A stretch of 60,000 nt of DNA, from positions 2,818,001 to 2,878,000 of the forward strand of contig NC_045146.1 in assembly GCF_008831285.2 (NCBI RefSeq), read 5' to 3'. The translations under genes were made by a program, and so were the position numbers. The notes under the pieces were generated by a model. It was given only the letters and a program-made list of their open reading frames with translations. It searched no databases and had not been told where the DNA came from. Origin of the DNA: Nymphaea colorata (Eukaryota > Streptophyta > Magnoliopsida > Nymphaeales > Nymphaeaceae). Every line of letters begins with the position of its first letter. Positions within the stretch are counted from its first letter, which is position 1. Shown here piece by piece: positions 30,601 to 39,545 of the stretch.

Positions 30601-32666
30601 GACTGACAGATTCATCCCGTGTTGATGGTGATTGGCTTCATCTTCTTGGGGAGCGAAGGCAAGTTTATAATGAATAGCAGCAGTTGATTTAGGCGCAAAA
30701 GCCCTTCCACCTTCATTGATAACTTCTTTCTAGGACACCTTATCAATACAATCATCGATCAACACTCAATTTGAATTTGAAAGGTTTACTGTAAAACCAC
30801 CGAAGTTCTGAAACAATCTTAGGAACAGGGAAAAAAAAAAAAGAGTAGTTGGCTGTAAATAGTAGCATGCACGACACTTAATTTGAATTTGAAATGTTTA
30901 CTATAGAACCACCGAAGTTCCAAAAAAAAAGGCAGAACCACCGAAGTTCCAAAAAAAAAGGCAGTAAGCATCGATTTTCTGGCGCATTTTTATTGCCACT
31001 AGAAGGTGGCTTTTGCTGCACTTTGCCTAGAGCATCAACGTTACCGAATCAATTACGAAGATCTTCTTCCTGCGACACTAGTGTCCTCCATTCTCCTGTA
31101 TTGAACTTTCATTTTGAGTTTCAAGTTCATTAATCTTGTGACTTTTGGAATACGTTCGAAAATGCAGCGATACTTGCGTATAGAGTGCTGCCTGGAACGA
31201 AGCAACAGCGGAAGGTTGTGCACTCCACCCTCCATCTGATCGCCTTTGTTCTTGGAATCGTCGGCATGTATGCAGCGTTCAAATACCACAATGAAAGCGG
31301 CATCGCCAATTTGTACAGCCTTCACTCTTGGCTCGGCCTTGGCACCATCATCTTGTTTTCCATCCAGGTAGTTAACCAGTAGTTCTCTCTCTCTCTCTCT
31401 CTCTTTAATGAAGGTCTTATTTGCTAAGTGATTTACATTTACAACAAAATTATACAGCTATCCAACTCTTAGATCAAATTTTCGGGTGAGCGAGAAGTTC
31501 ATCTCTATTGCCTGGAATGAGGCCCACCCCCAACCCCATTCTCCTTGCCTTGGGGGTCTTGAGTCGCGTTAACATCAGCAATAACAATGATGCATCCTTC
31601 CGTGCCTTACAACCTTAAAACACAAGAGTATAGCACCGACAAAATCGAACTAAAGACCTGCTTTCCTTTCTTAAAGGCTGCTAGTAAGAACAACTAGTGT
31701 ATGATACCCCTTGAGGCAGACTGAATTGAGTTTGAGCTTAAAACAAAGAAAACCATGAACCTTATGTGGACTTTAAGTTGTATCACAATTAAAAATTCTA
31801 TCTGCATCACTAGTTTTGAATAATTTTGACTTTCAATCTTACAATTTCAAATTGAACACGAGCAAATCCAGTGGTGGAGCCAAACATGTTTAGCTGAGAA
31901 GCATTCACCATATATTTGAAGGACATTTTATAAACAAATAACAAAAATTTGGGATTCACCGATACTTAATTGAGATATTTTTATTGGGTTGTATAGGCAA
32001 TTGCCCACACATGCCTACATGTTGCTCCACCTTAAAGCCAATCATTTTTCTTGTGACCATGGCCTCACTTCATATTTTTAGAAATTCAAAATTTTACATG
32101 TAAATTTTAAAAATTATAGTATAAAAAAAAATCAAAAAATTATATTTCGGCCTTCATTAAAATTTTGAGACTATAGTTGTAAAAAATTCCTGACTCGTCC
32201 CTACCAGCACCATCATCGCAGTAGGCTGGTGTGGTGTGGGTAGCGCAGCGCACACATAGCTTCATTACTAGATGAAGATGTACATACAGAAATGGTCTCT
32301 CAATATGTATTGGTTTTGCTAAGAAATTGATATCCATATGACACGCAGTGGAAATTGTGGTTTGTTGCATTTTGGTTCCCTGGAGCACCTGAAGGATTGC
32401 GGGCAGCGTCTCTCCCTTGGCACGTGTTGTTTGGCTCCATAGTGTATGTGCTGGCCTTGGCCACCGCTGTGCTTGGCTTCCTTGAGAAGCTCACCTTCCT
32501 TGAGGTTGCAGGTCTCGCAAAGTATGGCCCGGAAGCCTTCCTCGTGAACTTCACCGCCATCGTTGTTCTCTTGTTTGGGGTCTTCGTTCTTCTCTCCATC
32601 ATTACGTCTACCACCCCATCTCCTGTCAATGGATTTGAATACAGCCCACTTGCAGAAAGTCAGTAA
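27675..32666 (+). CDS. CYB561: Cytochrome b561, ascorbate-dependent electron transporter, copy B
   Basis: Four exons: 27675-27836, 30610-30658, 31168-31367 and 32349-32666, giving 242 residues. All four haem histidines (56, 89, 123, 162), AILAYRVL and SLHSW are kept, so the fold and electron-transfer chemistry of the family should be possible. Differences from copy A: exon 1 is identical, exon 2 has 1 change in 49, exon 3 has 21 in 200 and exon 4 has 17 in 318, clustered at the C-terminus. Residues 138-142 read WKLWF instead of WILGF, putting a lysine into a predicted membrane helix. Intron 2 starts with GC (AG|GCAAGT) rather than GT and is 509 bp against 92 bp. Intron 3 is 981 bp without the copia element. 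The reading frame is open throughout, so it is called functional with slight caution. Confidence 0.9.
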
Positions 32667-32890
32667 ATTCGCTGTAAGGCGTCGATATCTTGGATAACTT
32701 GAAGTTTATTGTTACATGTTAGAAATGGACTATGAGTGTGATCTCTTGTCCATTTTATGAGGAAGCTTCACAGATCTATATGTGTATTTATAGATACATG
32801 TATTTATGCATCTCCTTTTGAATATGTATAACAGATAGCTACTAGACCTTTATATATAAAACTTGATGAGAATAAACAAGTTCGTCGCTC

Positions 32891-33139
32891 CAAAAACACT
32901 TTGTTCCTGAAAACAAGTGTTGCTCACCAAACAGTGAACAGAAAACAAGTAAGGACAAAGCGTTCTTTTGTCCATTGGGAGCAAAAAAACAAGTCCTTAC
33001 TTGAAACATCCCAGAACTCAGGGCTGCTAGAACCCACGAAACCTTGGCCCAAAAAAATCAAAACCTCCCCCTCCCTTGCGCTTCTCTGTTCTCCCTCGCC
33101 TCTTGTCTTGCTCGCCGCATTTGCTCCTCAAATTTGTGC

Positions 33140-33181
<42 letters not shown>

Positions 33182-33425
33182 GTGTGTGTGTGTGTGTTAT
33201 CAACCCACATGTGACTTCTCCCTCTATTAACATTATCCCTATGCATTCTATTAGAGAGTGTTTGGTTGAAGTGTCACAATGTTTCAAAAACACTTTGTTC
33301 CTGAAAACAAATGTTGTTCAGCAAACACCAAATAGAAGACCAGTAAGGACAAAGTGTTCTTTCGTCCATTGGGAGCAAAAAAACAAGTGTTTGCATGCAA
33401 ACAATTGTCAAAACAAGTCCTTACT
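32891..33425. repeat. Direct repeat of about 110 bp, two copies
   Basis: AAAAACACTTTGTTCCTGAA through GGAGCAAAAAAACAAGT occurs at 32891-32995 and again at about 33287-33390. Between them lies the microsatellite at 33141-33198. Frames here are not gene-like. Confidence 0.75.
33141..33198. repeat. Compound (CT)n(TA)n(TG)n microsatellite
   Basis: CT, TA, TATG and TG dinucleotide tracts follow each other without a gap. Confidence 0.95.
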
Positions 33426-33745
33426 AACATGATCCTTATGCATTCTGTTATTGAACACAAATGTTTGCATGTGAAGTTTTGTTGAAGTTTTGACAATTAT
33501 TCACAATAAGCTTAAATTGTTGGGTCGTAATGAATAGATATCTCGCTAAATTTAGTAGAAACAAACTGAATCAATAACTGATAGTATGCAGATTTTCTTT
33601 GAGTTTTTGGTTGCTATCTTTGTCTAGCATATCGAAGCTGATTACATTGATAATATCATAATTTGACACTTTCTTCATTTTAATCCAAAAATAATGTGAA
33701 ATTAAAGCAAGTCAAATTAGAATCAATTGCAAAGATACTCATTGG

Positions 33746-33955
33746 TGGAGGCTGAACCAAGGGGACCTGGCAGGGACCATGGCTGCTGCCCCCCTCCTCT
33801 ATGAGATTTTGAAAAAAAAAAAAGCTGTTGTATTTTTTTTTTAAAAAAAATAGTTCGGTCTCTATATAAATTTTAGAAAGCTATCATTTTGCCCCTTCAA
33901 AAAATAAAAAATACACTGCAGCCCACATAATAATAAATTTCTGGCTCCACTCCTG
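33746..33955. mobile_element. hAT-type MITE, GGGGCGGAG family
   Basis: It is flanked by the exact 8-bp repeat CTCATTGG (33738-33745 and 33956-33963). The right end CTGGCTCCACTCCTG matches the family. The left end TGGAGGCTGAACC is eroded. The interior is A/T-rich. Confidence 0.65.
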
Positions 33956-34650
33956 CTCATTGGTTGTGGCTAAGACAGTGGCAAATGAGCATCTTAGTTG
34001 TGGACATATTTTTGGCCATGACTGCTGGCGTTGGGAATCCGAAGCAGATTATATGTGCACAAAAATTTCATGCCCAAGCCTTGTGATGTTGTCACATGGT
34101 GACCAATGGTTTTGGGATTTGATGAGGCGCAGACAGAATGATTATGTCAGTTTGTATAGGCAGGTCGTTATGACTAATATACCTCTTTGAGCGACAAAGA
34201 AGCGTCTTCGTCTTTTTTGTCTCGCTCATGTCATTATCTCATGTCCTTGTTGTTATCTCATACCTATGAGTATAAGATAACGAGAGAGGTATGAGATGAC
34301 AACAGAGTTGAGAATGTTAGTTGTGCACGTGCAATATTATGGCATTAAAGTAAATATGCATATTGGTAATAGGGTCTACCTCCTGGTGTATGCTTAGAAA
34401 GCATCACTCTAGATGGCATGGGAAAGGACGTTGCAATATGGCACGAGCCTGACCATAGCTAGGAAACCTACACCACTAAACCTATGAATATATACATTAA
34501 TTTCAAATAAAATGAATTTTGTTAAAACATAAATTTCATTATTAAATTAAGTTTTACAAAATCAAATTCATTACAAGAGAATCAATATTTAAGTCTTTCT
34601 TGTTATGGCTTGCATGATGCTCCGGAAAAGGGAGGGAGGGGGAGAGGGCT

Positions 34651-35650
34651 TCAGCCTTCACTCCTGTTCATCTGCAAGGAAAGCTTCACAACACCATGAC
34701 AAGTTTTGTAATTGAAATCAGAATCTGCCTGTGCAAGACAAGGAATGGTGAAAGCTAGGAAATAGAGAATCATATAAATTCTCAATGCCTAATTGTCTCT
34801 CATAATAAAACAAATTTGAATGCAATGAGCTGCTAAGTTCATCATACTATAGTAGTGTTATATTTTTCTCGAGAAATTTCTTACCAATCTTGAAAGTGCA
34901 TGTTCCTTGGTAAATCAAAAGATTTTCCCATAAACAAACTGCACATTCAATTCAATGGCTGATGAAGAAAGATAATATTATTTTGGAGTAATTCAATAGA
35001 GCTAAAATTAGCCAACTAATCTTGGGTATGGAGGTAGATGTTACATGATTTTGCAATGTCTAGAGAAAATGAAGCAAATATATGTCAAGTAAACTCTTTT
35101 GGACCAAATTTATCCCGAAGACAAAACAAATAAGATCATGCGGTTAGGAATGACAATCCACCCAAAGCATATTTATGAAGGAGCTAGAAAACTATGTGGC
35201 AATTAAAGACAGATGTGCATATTCACATGTATTAAGAATCCCCTTGTGTACCAACTAAGAAGATGGAACTGCAATCATGTGATTTAAGCATCAGGCTTGA
35301 TGCAATTGGAGAAAGAGAGAGAGAGAGAGAGATTCATTAGCAAAAAATTTCAACGAGAAGTTACCAAAAAAAAAAAAAAGAAACAAAAGGAACACAAAAC
35401 AAAATAAACAAACAAAAGGAGGAAAAAAAAATTGAAGAGAGGCAACTGACCAATAGATGCCCAAAAGCATCGACCAATGTAAAGAGCTAGATGTACATCA
35501 GCCTGAACATTATAGCCCACAAAAGTGACAAAGATACCCGATTATTTCACTCCTCCCATATTATTTACCGAAAGCTGATGACCCAGGAATGCCAGGTGAA
35601 CCATCAGGAACAGCTGACAAAGGTGGAGAGGGTAAAAAGGAGAATGTGGG

Positions 35651-35681
<31 letters not shown>

Positions 35682-35785
35682 CAAAATTTGGTTCATGTAT
35701 TTGGTCTCTAAACAACAATGCACAAGCTTGCAAGATACGCGCATCATCTATCAATGTCTCTTCACCATGACAGTATCGATCCTTT
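34651..35785 (-). pseudogene. Exon-like fragments of an unidentified gene
   Basis: Minus-strand stretches read like coding sequence but do not join into one frame. At 35681-35785 a segment contains HGEETLIDDARILQACALLF, running into a (TA)n tract. At 35568-35630 there is SAVPDGSPGIPGSSAFG before a possible donor GTAAAT, and at 35465-35520 ADVHLALYIGRCFWASIG before GTCAGT. At 34651-34728, 25 residues (ADSDFNYKTCHGVVK...) follow a good acceptor (pyrimidine-rich, TTGCACAG) and end in a stop. The family is not recognised. It may be a decayed gene or chance frames. Confidence 0.25.
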
Positions 35786-36133
35786 TTAATTAAAGGTAGC
35801 CCGTTAAAACGCTCGGTAGTTCATAGGCCAGGAAAAGAAGAGAGAATTTTTTTTTATAGTTCATGGTTGGTCTTCTTAAAATAGGTTAAATACTCTGGTG
35901 ATTTGATAGCTATATCTAATTCAAGGTCACTTTTTCATTAAAGGAACTAAATTGTACACATCATGTTTTTCTAACATAACTTTTTGCCACCCTTATGGTA
36001 TTTCTATTAAGAGAAAAAATGGAATAATGGAGTTGAGACGGGATAATATATGCACTTTAAGGAGCATTTAAGGAGCATTTGGTGCTCTGTATCTAAAGAG
36101 GGTTGAAGTCTCTTCCCTTTATCCTGACCCTTA

Positions 36134-37354
36134 GAGGTCGTTTGATAGATGTGCCATAGGACAGAACAGACAAGACGTTCTGTCTATCGTACTATTGTTC
36201 TGTTGTTCATCCTGTCAATGTTGTTCTTTGTCATTGTTTGATAGTTTTAGGAACGAACATCATGTTACTTATGTCCAGCATTTGTTTTATTTTTATATAT
36301 ACTGTCTGCCTTGTTTGTCTTGTCCAATGTTTGTTTGGTGGAATCTCTTGTTCAATTATAAGAATACTCAAAATAAGTGTTTGAATAGCCAAGATGAAGC
36401 AATAGTTTTTTGAAAGAGATCATCAATTCGAAAAGACTGTTGATATGTCAAAGCTTGCCCATGACAGTTCGTTCAAAGAAAGTACACTCGACCCGTTTTT
36501 CAATTCTATGCTTAAGCTATAGAACTGAATACAATGATCTGCTTAGACTTGAACGAAGTCATGCCCTTTTTACAAGGATTTAGGGCTGAAGCGGGAGAGA
36601 AAGAGAATGAGTGAGAGAGCTCGATGGCCTTCTTATGAAGCTCGATCATGGTCATCGGTTAGAGTAGGAGATTAGAGCCTTCTAAGGCCCTAAACCCCTC
36701 ATTGAGAGGATGGAGATTGAGAGAAGCATGAACATAGATGGTGAAGAACAACCATACTTGCTAAACCACGGTAAGCAGGAAGAGATGGGCGAGAAATCCA
36801 AGCACTGGGAGGGGGGGAAAGAGTGCAAATAGCAATCGATCATTGGAGATCGTCACTGGCGCATTGTGAGGAACAATGAGCAGCGACTCATGGTGAGTGA
36901 TGCGAGAGACAGACTTCAAGGGTAGAGCCAGGATTTTTCGTAAGGGCAGGCCAAATGGGGACTGGGTTTTGTGGATTGGATTTGGGTAGGGCCAAACTGA
37001 ACTTATATTCAAAAAATACATTGAGACAAAAAAAAAATCAATTTTTACACTAGATTTTTTAAAAAAAAATTGGCTGGGGTGGGGCCATGGCCTAGGCGCC
37101 CCCCCCTCCCTCTGCCCTTGGACTTCATCTCCATAGCATCAGTGAGGAGCAGTGTGCAAGCGACTCATGGAGAGAAATGAGAGAGAGAGAGATGAGTATT
37201 GAGAGAGGGAGGCGAGCTCGAGCGAGTGAAATATATACCCCTGTCCTAGTGTCGGCTCTGTCCGCTCTGTTCCACAGACAGTGTTTGATGCACATTTCAA
37301 AAAATGGCACGCACTTGTCTGTTCTAGCCTGTTCCATTGTCATCAAACAGCCTC
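36134..37354. mobile_element. Harbinger-like element, non-coding
   Basis: The left terminus GAGGTCGTTTGATAG matches the inverted right terminus, which reads GAGGCTGTTTGATGAC on the other strand. TTA flanks both ends (36131-36133 and 37355-37357). Subterminal TGTTCTGT/ACAGACAG motifs are repeated. The 1.2 kb interior has no transposase and contains a nested hAT MITE (36919-37119) and GA microsatellites. Confidence 0.55.
36919..37119. mobile_element. hAT-type MITE nested in the Harbinger-like element
   Basis: It starts AGGGTAGAGCCAGG and ends CTCTGCCCTT. Flanks AGACTTCA (36911-36918) and GGACTTCA (37120-37127) agree at 7 of 8 bases. Confidence 0.6.
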
Positions 37355-37708
37355 TTAGGGTTAAGGGTTGCTTCAAGTCGATACACTTTTGAACTAGAGT
37401 GTTGTATATCTACAATGAATAGCATCCATAGTAATCGAACTGGCAGCCAAACTTTCACCACCCCTTCAGTCCGACAAGCTAGGCTACCACATTCTATCCA
37501 CTTCAAACAATAAAGTTTTAGAATTGAAATATTTATTTTAATGAAATGAGAATTGTGTCAATAAACAAAAAATTTTGATTCTGAAATTATAGACTTATTT
37601 TGGTATCAATTTTTCAGAATTATGTTCTTACCCTAATTGAAGAATAGATCCAAATTTAAACGGATCAAGGACTTGGGCATGAAATTGAGATAAAATTGGG
37701 TTCCTTTA

Positions 37709-37722
37709 CTCTCTCTCTCTCT

Positions 37723-37753
<31 letters not shown>

Positions 37754-37786
37754 AGGGGGGGGGAGAGAGAGAGAGAGAGAGAGAGA
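37709..37786. repeat. (CT)n - T28 - G9 - (GA)n inverted microsatellite
   Basis: A CT tract (37709-37725), a run of T to 37753, a run of G and a GA tract (to 37786) are arranged so that the CT and GA arms can pair. Confidence 0.9.
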
Positions 37787-38464
37787 AAGAAAGAGTGAGA
37801 GGTGAGCGAAGGATTTGTTGGGTAAGGATATGGATAAAAGTAGAAAAAATGAGAAGCTTCTGTCAACTGATTTTTTTTTTTTTTTTGAAGAATTGATTGG
37901 GGAAGGATAATGATAAAGTTAGAAAATGAGAAGCGTGTATTCTGTGTTCGTGACTAATCCGCAAAAGAATTATAAGGCAAACTTTTTTATCAACTCGAAA
38001 CAAAGAGCTCTGAGCATCCGTCACAAGAGATATCTATTGCAAATATGATAAACAAAAATTATAAAAGTTACTTGTGTGGAACGTCCTGCATCCTCTCTCT
38101 CTCTTGGATCTAAATGTGCTTATCTTTGTTACATTTATTAAAAATAATTAAAAACTGTAATTCATCAATGTAGACTAAAATAATCCGTGATTTTTAGAAT
38201 TGCGTCACTAACTCAATTGTGCGATGTAATCTATGACGGAATAAGCAAAGGCATAAATGGAAGATAAAATTACAAATTATTTCAAAAGAAAAACTTCAGA
38301 TCTGTTCTTGCTCTTTGTAAATTAACTATCAATGTTGAAAAATCTACTTCCTCGTATAACTAACAATAAAAGCCTCTCGTGGGTATCGCTGTTTTAACAA
38401 AATAATGTAACTGCTTAAGAGCACGTATTTTCAAAATTAACTGGACAGTTCAACACCTAAATAA

Positions 38465-38875
38465 ACAGTAAAAAAATTAAAAGAGAGAAAAGATAAACAT
38501 TGGAGATGCCTCCAAGACATTCACAAGAGAGGTAAAAATGAAAAATAGAAAAGAGAAAAGATAAACATTGGAGACACCTCCAAGATATTCACAGAAGCAG
38601 TAAAAAAAAAGTTTAAAAAGTGAAAAAATAAAATGTTGGAGATATCTCCAAGATATTCACAAGAGCGGTAAAAAAATGAAAAGAAAGAAAGAAAAAACAT
38701 TGGAAATACTCCAAGATATTCACAGGAACGGTAAAAAAAAAAGTAAAAAGAGAGAAAAGATAAGCATTGAATACACTCCAAGATATTCACAAGAGCGGTA
38801 AAAGTAATAATATTAAAAGACAGAAAAGATAAACATTGGAAATACCTCCAAGATATTCACAAGCACGGTGGAAAG
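38465..38875. repeat. Minisatellite, six units of about 55-75 bp
   Basis: Each unit contains AACATTGGA, CCTCCAAGATATTCACAAG and a GGTAAAAA-rich spacer. The spacer length varies and the CTCCAAGA(T/C)ATTCAC core is well kept. Short minus-strand frames across it are repeat artefacts. Confidence 0.9.
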
Positions 38876-39420
38876 GCTAAGCGGGAGCGGGTAAAGGCAT
38901 TTCATGAACTGAAGTTTATATTTTTCTCATTATCATTGCCTCACTACCCATTATGATTAAAATTAATAAGAAGGATCTTTATCGTGTCAAACTGAAAATC
39001 AATTTTATCGGGGATTGGCTAACCTAGTGATTTAGACAAATCAATTGCAAATCCGTAAAGATATTAAAAATTAAAATTATTTAAATTTTGTTAATTATAT
39101 TTAAAAATGATACATGGCAGCTCTCACATATTCTATTAGAATCGACTATTATGAACCAAAAAAACTGGATCCTTTGAAGACTAAATTTTGCCTCTAAAAA
39201 GGGTTTTGGGAAACAAAATTAATTAAAAAATTTATTTTGCATTTGTTTGGCTGTTAGAACATGGTTTTTAAAAAGATAAATGAAAAGAAAAATTGGGGCC
39301 GTCGCCATGGTCACTTGCTCACTTATATGTATCTTGACCGATGCGTTTTCCCTAAAAGTAGGAGGCCTGCCTCTGAGATTATGACTAAAATTGCGTCTCT
39401 CATATGAAAATAATTCATAC

Positions 39421-39428
39421 TATAAATA
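39421..39428 (+). promoter_or_regulatory. TATA box of SDE2
   Basis: TATAAATA lies 125 bp before the SDE2 start codon. This predicts transcription from about 39450 and a leader of about 95 bp that is CT-rich (CTTCCCTTCCTTCCTGC). Confidence 0.55.
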
Positions 39429-39545
39429 ATCGGTCCGCGGAGTCCTCTTCCCTTCCTTCCTGCTTTCTTTATCCCGAACGTTCGTCAAATTCCAGGGTTT
39501 CCGATTGGAATTCACCCGGAGGAGAGAAGCTTTGGTTTTCCGGCG

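Larger units (their letters stand above)
19623..32840 (+). repeat. Segmental tandem duplication, unit 2 (CYB561 copy B)
   Basis: The collinear partner of 6189-19020 in direct orientation, starting TGCATTTAGATAT and ending near 32840 after the shared CATGTATTTATGCATCTC 3' flank. It lacks the copia element and the 6.55-8.09 kb MITE cluster. It has gained an extra upstream block (23666-25870) and several MITEs between 20.3 and 24.9 kb. Confidence 0.75.
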
